16,637 nt of DNA from JBCCGI01 sp039029355. Its GTDB lineage: Bacteria > Planctomycetota > UBA1135 > GCA-002686595. Shown here one piece after another: positions 6,608 through 13,916 of the stretch; position 1 is the stretch's first letter, and each line of letters opens with the position of its first letter. Location of the stretch: assembly GCA_039029355.1 (NCBI GenBank), contig JBCCGI010000130.1, positions 1 through 16,637 of the forward strand, written 5' to 3'. Both the position numbers and the translations under genes were made by a program. The notes beneath the pieces were generated by a model. It worked only from the letters and a program-made list of their open reading frames with translations, made no database searches and had not been told where the DNA came from.

Positions 6608-8755
6608 ATGAGAAGAACCCTGATCCTCGGGCTGTCGCTGCTGCTCCTCCTGACCGCGTTCTCCGCCCAGACTGGAGACGGCAGCCCCCTGGGACGGCCG
6701 GACGCCGCGGGGCCGGATGATCGCTCGTTTCCCGTCTCGGAAACTCCCGCAGGCCGGGTGTGCCTTCGGCTGATTGGACGCGACGGCCTGCCGGCACGGG
6801 TCGCGAGCGTCGAGCTCCGATCCGCGGACGGGCAGATCGCGGAGGGTGAGCCTGGGAGCGATGGGCACGTTTCGCTGCAAGCCCGGCCCGCGCAGCCGCT
6901 ACGCATCACCGTCCGCGGATCGTCTTGGATGACCCGGACCTGGAACCTCGCTCCGCTGCTACGCGGCGAGACCCGGGATCTCGGGGATGTGCACCTCACC
7001 CCCGGACTCCGGTGTGGAGGGCGCGTCGTGGGGCCGAGCGGCCGAGGGATACCGGCGGCGACGGTCGCCCTCTGGCGTCTCAGCTCACCGCTTGAGCTCC
7101 GCGCGAGCCAGGCCAACCGAATCCCCTGGAGTCGGGCCATCGTCCGCCACACGAGCCCCGAGGGGCGCTTCGAGCTCTCGGGTCTTCAGCGCGGCGTGTA
7201 TCGGGTCGCGGCGCGCGCCGCGAGGTGGAGCGAAACGCGACGTTGGCTCGTCGTCGACGGGAGAACGGACGAGCTGGAGCTAAGGCTCGACCCCGGCGTC
7301 GCGGTCGAGGGAGTGATCCTAGGTCCCGGCGGGCAGAGCGTCTCCGCCGCAAGGGTGGCGGTGATCTCGGAGCACGACTTCGCCGTCGAAGAGGACGCAT
7401 GGGCTCTGCTCGAGCTCTGCGGTACGCCGGTCGATGTATCCGGCCGGTTTCAACTGCACGAGGCCGCTACGGGAGCGTGGATCCTGGGCGGAGTTCCCGG
7501 CGGCGCGCTTGTCGCGCGTCCCTTGGAGGCTGGTGGCGACGAGCTGACGCTTGCGCTCCCGGAGTACGTCGACGACCGAGACTCAGCTTCGTCGACCGGA
7601 GCCCTGCTCCCCGAGACCGCTGACCTGCTCGTTCGCGTGCTCGATTCCGAGGGCGGCGCCGTCCCGTGCGGGTCTGTACAGCTCGAACGACGCGACGCGG
7701 TCCTGGGCTGGCAGCCGCGAACTGCACGCCTGGACCCGTTTGGCAACGTCGCGTTCCCGGGGCTGCCGGAGGGCACTTACCGCGCGCGCTACAGGGCCGA
7801 TGCCGATCTTCCTGCCGGCCTGCGCGCCGTATCCGTCTTCGCAGGTCGTGACGCGAGCGAGATTGAAGTGTCGCTGCAGCGGGGGCACTCCACGCGAGCC
7901 CAGCTCGTCCTTGGCAGCGAGCCCGTCGTACGCGTCGAGGTGAAGCGCAACGGAGATCCGGCCCCGGCGAGCACGGTGGGCGCGGCGCCGCGAGCCGAGC
8001 CGGGCCAGCTCATCTGGCGCCTCGCGGACTCTGCGGCGACGAGCGCGACCGACGGCCGTGGCCGGGTGACGATCGTGCTGCCACGGGCCGGAGAGTACTG
8101 GTTCTTCGCGCGCTCGGGCGTGCACGCTCCCCCATCGGTCAAGGCCGTCTGGTGCGACTCCGGAGTCTCGCGCGTCACGCTGGAGATCGGATCGGGCGAG
8201 CTGAGCGGTCTCGCCGCCTCCACCGCCGGTGAGGCGCTAGCCGGCGCCGAGGTACGGCTCCTTCCGCTCGACTTCGCGCAGGGGACTGCGGGAGCCTTGA
8301 CGTCCTCGACGGGCGACCGCCTGTTGCTCGGCGAGACCAGGGCGCGCACCGAGCCCGACGGTCGCTTCCTCTTTCGCGACGTCCCGCTCGGGGACTACGC
8401 GCTCGAGCTCTCTCGACCGGGGTACGCGAACCGCCGCCTGGACGACGTGTCGGTCGGTCCGTTGCCCGTTCGGTTGGGTGGGATCGAACTCGCGCCCCTC
8501 TGCTCGCTGAGTGTCGAGCTGCACGAGGCGGGCTGCACGAACGCCGGCCGAGGACACTCGATCGTCGAGCTATCGGCCAGCGACGGAACGCACGCGCAGC
8601 TCGAGCGCGTCGACGAACGGGGGCGGGCGGAGTTCGACGGCCTTCCGAGCGGAACCTACGTGCTCCGGGCCCCGTGCGCCGAGCGGCTGCACCAGATCGG
8701 GCCCATCGAGCTGACTCCCAACGAGAGCAACGTCCGGCCTTTCGAGCTTCGCTGA
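6608..8755 (+). CDS. Secreted multi-repeat protein, carboxypeptidase-regulatory-like
   Basis: The protein has 715 residues from the ATG at 6608, which has GGAG 9 bases upstream. An ATG at 6599 in the same frame is the alternative, and the open frame further upstream is spurious. The N-terminus MRRTLILGLSLLLLLTAFSA is a Sec signal peptide, cleaved about residue 20. The mature part repeats the regulatory-like beta-sandwich pattern about five to six times: GGRVVGPSGRGIPAATVAL with SPEGRFELSGLQRGVYRV, EGVILGPGGQSVSAARVAV, VRVLDSEGGAVPCGSVQLE with GLPEGTYRA, then PDGRFLFRDVPLGDYALEL, and RAEFDGLPSGTYVLR. No peptidase, transmembrane anchor or sorting motif is visible. Such domains usually act in binding or folding outside the cell. 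It is the first of three plus-strand genes for exported proteins and is divergent from a sigma factor bearing the same type of domain. A related role is likely, but the ligand is unknown. Confidence 0.8.
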   Translation: MRRTLILGLSLLLLLTAFSAQTGDGSPLGRPDAAGPDDRSFPVSETPAGRVCLRLIGRDGLPARVASVELRSADGQIAEGEPGSDGHVSLQARPAQPLRITVRGSSWMTRTWNLAPLLRGETRDLGDVHLTPGLRCGGRVVGPSGRGIPAATVALWRLSSPLELRASQANRIPWSRAIVRHTSPEGRFELSGLQRGVYRVAARAARWSETRRWLVVDGRTDELELRLDPGVAVEGVILGPGGQSVSAARVAVISEHDFAVEEDAWALLELCGTPVDVSGRFQLHEAATGAWILGGVPGGALVARPLEAGGDELTLALPEYVDDRDSASSTGALLPETADLLVRVLDSEGGAVPCGSVQLERRDAVLGWQPRTARLDPFGNVAFPGLPEGTYRARYRADADLPAGLRAVSVFAGRDASEIEVSLQRGHSTRAQLVLGSEPVVRVEVKRNGDPAPASTVGAAPRAEPGQLIWRLADSAATSATDGRGRVTIVLPRAGEYWFFARSGVHAPPSVKAVWCDSGVSRVTLEIGSGELSGLAASTAGEALAGAEVRLLPLDFAQGTAGALTSSTGDRLLLGETRARTEPDGRFLFRDVPLGDYALELSRPGYANRRLDDVSVGPLPVRLGGIELAPLCSLSVELHEAGCTNAGRGHSIVELSASDGTHAQLERVDERGRAEFDGLPSGTYVLRAPCAERLHQIGPIELTPNESNVRPFELR

Positions 8756-8801
8756 AGCGACAGCCGGATGCGCAAAACCCCAGACCGGAAGACCTATCAA
8801 C

Positions 8802-9086
8802 ATGAATGCAGCAAAGAGACAGCTACCTATTCTGCTTGCCACGCTCAGCCTCGGGCTCCTTGTGCCGTCAGGAAGCGCTTTTCAAGCCTCCGCGGAGCAG
8901 GTTGCCCGTCCCGCGGACAACGGTGCGACGGCTCCCGGGGCCTTCTACTCGAGCGGCCCCGCCGCGGTGAAGCACGGGTTCGAGTGCGAGGACAACCTCT
9001 GCCAAATGCCCTCGCTGAAGTCCTGCACCATGCTGCAGGTCCGGCACGAGGACGGCTCGGTCTCGCTCGAGTGCGTGGATTGGTAG
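8802..9086 (+). CDS. Small exported four-cysteine protein, function unknown
   Basis: The protein has 94 residues. MNAAKRQLPILLATLSLGLL followed by VPSGSA-F is a signal peptide with cleavage about residue 26, giving a mature protein of about 68 residues. After a Pro/Ala-rich stretch come four cysteines, Cys62, Cys67, Cys75 and Cys91 (CEDNLC, then SC and ECVDW), suggesting two disulfides outside the cytoplasm. The ribosome-binding site is weak (GGAAG about 10 bases upstream). It starts 46 bases after the repeat-protein gene and precedes the large two-domain gene, so it probably belongs to the same transcript. I do not recognise the family; a peptide ligand, inhibitor or structural partner are all possible. 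Confidence 0.7.
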   Translation: MNAAKRQLPILLATLSLGLLVPSGSAFQASAEQVARPADNGATAPGAFYSSGPAAVKHGFECEDNLCQMPSLKSCTMLQVRHEDGSVSLECVDW

Positions 9087-9123
9087 TCCGCGCGCCGCAG
9101 CCCTGAAGTCTGACTCTCCGCGC

Positions 9124-9155
9124 GGCTGGCGGGACTCCTGAGGGTCCCGCCGGCC
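9124..9155. terminator. Strong intercistronic hairpin after the small cysteine protein gene
   Basis: GGCTGGCGGGAC (9124-9135) pairs with GTCCCGCCGGCC (9144-9155): 12 pairs including one G-U, around an 8-base loop. It starts 38 bases after the stop of the small gene and ends 34 bases before the next start. No T-run follows, so it may be a partial terminator or an RNA-stabilising element that sets lower expression of the downstream gene. Confidence 0.5.
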
Positions 9156-9188
9156 TGACCCTTCACGTCAAGCAACCCGAGTTCGCCC

Positions 9189-11429
9189 GTGCCCCAACGC
9201 ATCCTCTTCACTCTCGCTACGCTCGTCATTCTGCTCTCTACAGGGCTCGCTACCCGGGCCATTGCACTCCACTCCGCCCCGGGCCTTTCCTATCGAATTG
9301 ACCTGCGCCGTGCCCCCGAGGAGCAGGTCGAGATCACACTCCGCCTTCAATCCGTTCAGGGCCAACGCGTCTACCTCTCGAGCCTCGTCAAGGCCAGCTT
9401 GCTAGAGGTCGAAGATCTGCACGCCAGGGACGTGCGCGGACGAGCCCTGCAAGTTGTTCCGCGAGGCCCGGCCGGCGATTCGCCCGAGCCGCTGCGCTAC
9501 GAGGTCGTGACGGAAGACCCGCTCGATGTCGTGGAGGTTCGCTATCTCGTACGACCGCGTACCTACATTCCACCCAACGGGGCCCGCGACCGCCGCAGCT
9601 TCGGCGTCGTCCACGCGGACGGGTGTTTGCTCTCCCCGGCCAACCTCGTGCTTGTCCCCGCCCTCCCACCCGAGAGGGTCGAGTTCGACGTCCAGCTCCC
9701 GACCGGATGGCGAGCTCTGAAGTCTCTGCCGACCGTGGACGAGTACCGCGACACGGGCTGCTTCTGGGAGCACGCGCTGATCGCGAGTCCCCAGAGAGTT
9801 GGGGAGCATCGGTTGGCGCCGGACGTCACGATGAGGTTCCAGGGCTCGCCGGATCCACATCTAGTCGACGCGATCGAAGGGATCGCTTTCGGCCTGACCG
9901 AGACTCTCGGGCCTCCGCGGGAGCCGGTCGAGCTCATCATCGCGCAGCTTGCCCACGACGCGTGGGTCGCCGACCTTCCGGGTACTCTCGGCTTCGCTTT
10001 CGCCGACCTGCGTGTGCCGGACCGTGGCAGTCTGAGGCGGGTCGCGCGGCAGCTGATCTCGCACTGGTACGGACGCACCTCGGACGAGCTGGAGCGCGAC
10101 CGTTCGCCCGAGGCCTGGTTTCCTCTCGGGCTGCGCGAGTATGTCGCGCGCCGAGTCGTTGCGAGCCAGGACCCGGAGGCGAGCGACGGGACGCTCGGCC
10201 TCGAGCACACCTGGATGCGCGACGCGTCCCTCTGCAGCATGGATCTCGAGACCGCCGATTGGGTCGGGTCCGAGGCGCTCCATGCGCGTCGCTTTGCGTC
10301 GGCGACCTGGCTGTATGAGCTCGACCTGCGGCTGCGCGACATCGGCGGCTTGAGAGGACTGCTTCAGGGCTACGATGGTCGGGGCCTTCCCCGCCTCCCA
10401 CGGACGGATCCCCGGGCTGCGGAGCTAGAGGCATTCCTCGAGCAGCGGCGCGTCGACGATCCGGATCCCCTCTCTTTCGAGGAGAGCTGGCGCGTGCCCT
10501 ACGCTCCCCCGCGAGTGAAGGGCGAGTTGGAAGCCGAGCGGCTGCGGACCACATCGATCGTCTTCACAGCGGGCACCCGCGGTGCTCTCGACAGTTGCGA
10601 CTGCGGACTGACCCTCGGCGGAGGCACCCGCCGTCAGGCGCAGAAGCTAAGCGAGCTGCGCGCAGAGGACCCAGACCTCCTGCTGTTCGACCTCGGCGGC
10701 TTCGCTCCGGTCTCGCCCGAGTTGGCCGGTCTCAGCACCGAAGAGGCCGAGCAGTTCTCCGAGTTCCTGACCGTGCAGTCCGAGATGGGCTACGACGCGC
10801 TGAACGTCGGCCCCGAGGAGCTCTACAGCGGCGTCGACCGCTTGCGCCGGGCTCCCCTACCGGAGCTACCCTTCACCGCGGCAGGGATCCAGGTGGGCGA
10901 CGAGAGTCCCTACCCGGCCTTTCGCATCTTTGAGCGCGACGGCGTGATGATCGGCTATCTCGCCTACTCCGAGCGCTACGAACTTGGGCTTCGACGCGAG
11001 GTCAACGAGCAGAACTTGCTCGGCGTTCACATTCCGCTCCATGTGAACCAGGTTGTGCAAGAGCTCCGTTCGCTACGTGCTTCGGTGGACCTGCTGGTGG
11101 TCGGAGGCAACCCGCGTCCGAGCTCCCTTTTGCGCCTTTGTGACCCCGAGCTCGGTGTGGATCTCGTGCTGCTCAGCAATCCGCAGGTGGGGGTGCCCGA
11201 GAACGGCATCTCGTGCGCACGACTCGGAAACGCGATCGTCGTCATGAATGGAATCGGCCCAGCTGGTCTCAATCTGGTCACGCTCTTTCACACAGCGGAA
11301 GGCGGGCTACGCACGGTTCATGCAAGAACGATCGAGTTGGGCGTGGAAGGCAACGAGAGCGAGAGTATTTCGGGAACCCCTGGTGGGGCTCGATCCGTCG
11401 TGAGCCCGGACCGCGAGTCGGACAAGTGA
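9189..11429 (+). CDS. Exported two-domain protein: degenerate M1/M61-like peptidase fold plus degenerate metallophosphoesterase (5'-nucleotidase-like) domain
   Basis: The protein has 746 residues from a GTG at 9189; no strong ribosome-binding site is visible and no in-frame ATG lies nearby. An N-terminal hydrophobic segment (LFTLATLVILLSTGLATRA) is a probable signal peptide. Residues about 30-440 resemble M1/M61-type metallopeptidases: RQLISHWYG (287-295) sits where HExxHxWxG is expected and AWFPLGLREY (309-318) where WLNEGxAEY is expected. The zinc ligands and catalytic Glu are therefore replaced (H to R, E to Q, H to S, E to L). Residues about 453-715 resemble UshA-like metallophosphoesterases (TRGALDSCDCG, GGGTRRQAQKLSEL, YDALNVGPEEL), again without the DxH, GNH and final GH metal-binding residues (VDLLVVGGN, VDLVLLSNP). 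By sequence it is probably a non-catalytic binding protein. It is third after the secreted repeat and cysteine proteins. Family assignments are by motif memory. Confidence 0.7.
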   Translation: MPQRILFTLATLVILLSTGLATRAIALHSAPGLSYRIDLRRAPEEQVEITLRLQSVQGQRVYLSSLVKASLLEVEDLHARDVRGRALQVVPRGPAGDSPEPLRYEVVTEDPLDVVEVRYLVRPRTYIPPNGARDRRSFGVVHADGCLLSPANLVLVPALPPERVEFDVQLPTGWRALKSLPTVDEYRDTGCFWEHALIASPQRVGEHRLAPDVTMRFQGSPDPHLVDAIEGIAFGLTETLGPPREPVELIIAQLAHDAWVADLPGTLGFAFADLRVPDRGSLRRVARQLISHWYGRTSDELERDRSPEAWFPLGLREYVARRVVASQDPEASDGTLGLEHTWMRDASLCSMDLETADWVGSEALHARRFASATWLYELDLRLRDIGGLRGLLQGYDGRGLPRLPRTDPRAAELEAFLEQRRVDDPDPLSFEESWRVPYAPPRVKGELEAERLRTTSIVFTAGTRGALDSCDCGLTLGGGTRRQAQKLSELRAEDPDLLLFDLGGFAPVSPELAGLSTEEAEQFSEFLTVQSEMGYDALNVGPEELYSGVDRLRRAPLPELPFTAAGIQVGDESPYPAFRIFERDGVMIGYLAYSERYELGLRREVNEQNLLGVHIPLHVNQVVQELRSLRASVDLLVVGGNPRPSSLLRLCDPELGVDLVLLSNPQVGVPENGISCARLGNAIVVMNGIGPAGLNLVTLFHTAEGGLRTVHARTIELGVEGNESESISGTPGGARSVVSPDRESDK

Positions 11430-11490
11430 GATTGGTCTATTCAGCGCTCGGAGCCCGTAGACCGTCCAGATTTGCGGAGTCTTTCTTCGC

Positions 11491-11509
11491 GAGGGCGCGA
11501 CTTGCCCTC
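11491..11509. other. Short hairpin upstream of the kinase-linked sigma factor
   Basis: GAGGGC (11491-11496) and GCCCTC (11504-11509) form a perfect 6-base stem with a 7-base loop. It is about 60 bases past the pseudo-peptidase stop and 36 bases before the sigma start. It could be a weak terminator of the upstream genes or part of the sigma leader; there is no T-run. Confidence 0.3.
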
Positions 11510-11544
11510 CTGAGCGGGTGGGAGTTCGAGCACGGGAGATTTCG

Positions 11545-12159
11545 ATGAGCGATCGCGACGCCGCGCAGATCCAGGCCTTCATGGCGGGTGATGAGGAGGC
11601 GATGGTGAGCCTGCTCGCACGCCATGGGGAGCGTGCTCGGAGGCGAGTTGTGGTGCCAGAGCGTTGGCGCTCTCTGCTTTCTATCGACGACATATTGCAG
11701 GAGACCTACTCAGACGTGCTCCAGCATGTCGGCCGTTTCGAGCCGGGCCGGGAGGGAGCCTTCGAGGCTTGGTTCATGACTCTGGCCCGCAACAACCTCC
11801 GCGACGCAATGCGACACTTGGCAGCAGAGAAGCGTGGTGGTCGCCGTCGCAAGGTCGAGCCGAAGTCCGAAGGCGAGAGCCTTCTCCGACTCTACGACCA
11901 AGTCAGGCCAGCGACCCTTACCCCCACCCGCTGCGCGGCCAAGGGCGAGGCGGAGGCGGCGCTCGTGCGTGTGATCGCTCGCTTGCCGGAGGACTACTCT
12001 CGCGTCATCCAGCTCTACTACATCGAGGGGCGCAACGCGGCTGAAGTCGGGGCTGAGATGGCCCGTACGCCGGGCGCGGTGCATATGCTGCGCACGAGGG
12101 CCCTCGATCACTTGCGCGATCTCATGGGCCGGGCCTCCCGGTTCCTGAGCGGCGCGTGA
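11545..12159 (+). CDS. ECF-type RNA polymerase sigma factor linked to a Ser/Thr kinase
   Basis: The protein has 204 residues. The ATG at 11545 has GGGAG 6 bases upstream; an earlier in-frame ATG at 11518 lacks such a site. Region 2 spans about 8-95, with DDILQETYSDVLQHV as the core-binding/-10 segment and FEAWFMTLARNNLRDAMRHL after it. A linker rich in basic residues follows (EKRGGRRRK). Region 4 spans about 138-195, with LPEDYSRVIQLYYIEG and the helix-turn-helix NAAEVGAEMARTPGAVHMLR. It would redirect RNA polymerase to a small set of promoters. It resembles, from memory, planctomycete sigma factors encoded next to protein kinases. The kinase starts 7 bases after its stop, so the two are translationally coupled. 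No anti-sigma factor is adjacent, and phosphorylation by the kinase is the likely control (inference). Confidence 0.88.
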   Translation: MSDRDAAQIQAFMAGDEEAMVSLLARHGERARRRVVVPERWRSLLSIDDILQETYSDVLQHVGRFEPGREGAFEAWFMTLARNNLRDAMRHLAAEKRGGRRRKVEPKSEGESLLRLYDQVRPATLTPTRCAAKGEAEAALVRVIARLPEDYSRVIQLYYIEGRNAAEVGAEMARTPGAVHMLRTRALDHLRDLMGRASRFLSGA

Positions 12160-12166
12160 TGGCGGC

Positions 12167-13819
12167 ATGCCCTCCCCCGACCGCAACACCGTCCGCTCTC
12201 GCGAGCGCGAGCTGATCTCGGGTGCCCTGCGGCGCTTTCGCGAGCTCCGCGGCGAGACGGTCGAGGGTGAAGTCTTCCCCGGATATCACATTCTCCATGC
12301 CATCGGCGAAGGAGGTCAGGGAGTCGTCTACAAGGCTGTCCAGGACAGCACCGATCGGACAGTGGCAGTCAAGGTGTTGCATCGCAGTTCCGCTCTTTCC
12401 GATGCCCGTGTCGAGCAGGAGGCGCGCATCCTCGGGCAACTGGACCATGACGGCATCTGCCCCATCCTCGATTGCGTTCGGTCCAATGGGAAGATAGCAC
12501 TCGTTATGCCGCTCGTCGGGGGGGAAAGCCTTGCGGTACGGCTTCGGCGAGCGGTTGACCTGGAGCGTACCGATGTTCCCCGCTGGGAGGCTTGGCCGCA
12601 CCTACTCCGGCTGGGGTCTGAGACATCGGACACGAGCCGCTCGGAGGAGAGCTCCACAGCCGCGCCCCAGTCTAAGGTGTCTTCGAGCCTTTGCATGCTC
12701 CTTGGCTTGGTCGAGCAGGTAGCGCTTGCGGTTCACGCGGCCCACGAACAGGGCGTCGTGCATCGGGACCTCAAGCCCGCGAACATCATGCTGCGGCGCG
12801 ATGGCCGTCCGCTTGTGCTCGACTTCGGCCTGGCATTCAGGCTTGGCTCTATCCCGCCCAGATTGGAGAGCTGGCGATCGGGCACTCCGGAGTACATGGC
12901 TCCTGAGCAGGTGAGGGCCGACCATCAGCAAATCGACCGCCGAACGGACGTGCACGCACTTGGCGTCCTTCTATATGAACTCCTCACGCTCCGCTGTCCT
13001 TTCGCCGGCGTCGATCTAGCGGGTACCTTTCATGGTGTCCTGCATTGGCGGCCTCCGAGCCTTCGAGAGTCGTCCTACCTCATCCCCCGTGCAGTCGACG
13101 CGGTATGCCTCAGGGCGATGGACAAGCTGTCCGAATGTCGCTATCAGACGGCGCGCGACTTTGCCGACGACCTACGGCGCATCCGAACTCAGAGGCCCAC
13201 GCGCGCACTTCCTCTCGACGCCTCCAGCCGGATCTTCCTCTGCGTTCGGCGCCGTCCAGCATGGGCTCTCAGCGCCGCCCTGCTGATGATTGTGGTATTC
13301 GGAATCGTCTTGCAAATCAGACGTGAATTGGTCACAGCGCGCAGGGATATCGAGGCTCAACAGGTTTTAGACGCGCGCTTCCTTGGTGCTCTTCGTGAGG
13401 GGACATGGTGGGAGGCCCGCGACGCCCTCGTCCTGTGCACTGCCTTCAGTCAGGTCACCCGACTCCTGGCGGACCCAGGCGATAGCGCGTTCTGTGACAG
13501 CCTTCCGATTCTCCCCGCCTCGAGGCTCGAGTTCCTCATAGACGACGTTCTGATGAGCCGTGTTGATCGCGAAGGTATGCCCCCTAGTCATGAACTCAGG
13601 GATCGCTACCACACGGCATGTATGCGAACTCCCGCCATGATTCAAGAGCTCGAGGACTCTCTCCGCCAGCTCCGTGAGATGGCTAGGCAGAGAGCGACGC
13701 CCCCCCCTGATGTCGACTGCTCAGCGCTACAGGCGCGACCTGGGGGAGGGGGTGGCGGCAGGCTGCGTCCGCACACGCGCCGGGCTGTAGCGCGCCTGTC
13801 GAGCGCTTCGTACGTCTGA
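12167..13819 (+). CDS. Membrane-anchored Ser/Thr protein kinase (Hanks type)
   Basis: The protein has 550 residues starting 7 bases after the sigma stop, with no strong ribosome-binding site of its own, which suggests coupling. The kinase domain covers about 40-340: glycine loop GEGGQG (47-52), ATP lysine K69 in AVKVL, helix-C Glu near 85, HRDLKPAN (199-206), DFG (219-221), APE (245-247) and TDVHALGVLLYELLT. All catalytic residues are present. An insertion of about 45 residues after the hinge region (about 133-175) is rich in Ser, Thr and Glu and is longer than usual. A single helix (about 366-383, WALSAALLMIVVFGIVLQI) follows, then about 165 residues with helical segments and a Gly-rich, basic tail (GGGGGG near 526-531). 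I do not recognise the C-terminal domain. The tail after the poly-G could come from a frameshift. It probably phosphorylates the sigma factor or its inhibitor. Confidence 0.9.
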   Translation: MPSPDRNTVRSRERELISGALRRFRELRGETVEGEVFPGYHILHAIGEGGQGVVYKAVQDSTDRTVAVKVLHRSSALSDARVEQEARILGQLDHDGICPILDCVRSNGKIALVMPLVGGESLAVRLRRAVDLERTDVPRWEAWPHLLRLGSETSDTSRSEESSTAAPQSKVSSSLCMLLGLVEQVALAVHAAHEQGVVHRDLKPANIMLRRDGRPLVLDFGLAFRLGSIPPRLESWRSGTPEYMAPEQVRADHQQIDRRTDVHALGVLLYELLTLRCPFAGVDLAGTFHGVLHWRPPSLRESSYLIPRAVDAVCLRAMDKLSECRYQTARDFADDLRRIRTQRPTRALPLDASSRIFLCVRRRPAWALSAALLMIVVFGIVLQIRRELVTARRDIEAQQVLDARFLGALREGTWWEARDALVLCTAFSQVTRLLADPGDSAFCDSLPILPASRLEFLIDDVLMSRVDREGMPPSHELRDRYHTACMRTPAMIQELEDSLRQLREMARQRATPPPDVDCSALQARPGGGGGGRLRPHTRRAVARLSSASYV

Positions 13820-13856
13820 TCACACGGAAGGGTGCCTCAGCCGCATGGTCTTCGTC

Positions 13857-13899
13857 GGCGACGCGACATTGGTACCCCGCAGTGAAGGAGCGCGTCGCC
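13857..13899. terminator. Inverted repeat between convergent genes, possible bidirectional terminator
   Basis: GGCGACGCG (13857-13865) and CGCGTCGCC (13891-13899) are perfect complements around a 25-base loop. They sit in the 97-base gap between the kinase stop (13819) and the stop of the convergent sigma fusion (13917). The position suits a terminator serving both transcripts, but no flanking T-run is present. Confidence 0.45.
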
Positions 13900-13916
13900 T
13901 GGAGGCTCGTCTAACG

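Noticed and set aside
6452..6880. Upstream extension of the sigma fusion by 143 codons
   Set aside because: The extension overlaps the divergent gene antisense and is Arg/Pro-rich, and the ATG at 6451 has an excellent AGGAGG directly before the sigma fold.
8570..8842. Minus-strand 90-codon frame beginning MASRIGSCLFAAFMLIG, which looks like a signal peptide
   Set aside because: It is antisense to the 3' end of the repeat protein and the 5' end of the cysteine protein. The rest of the translation is featureless, so the hydrophobic start is probably chance.
9563..10342. Minus-strand 259-codon and plus-strand 231-codon frames inside the pseudoenzyme gene
   Set aside because: Both are Arg/Ser-rich shadows of a 746-codon frame with recognisable folds and a signal peptide.
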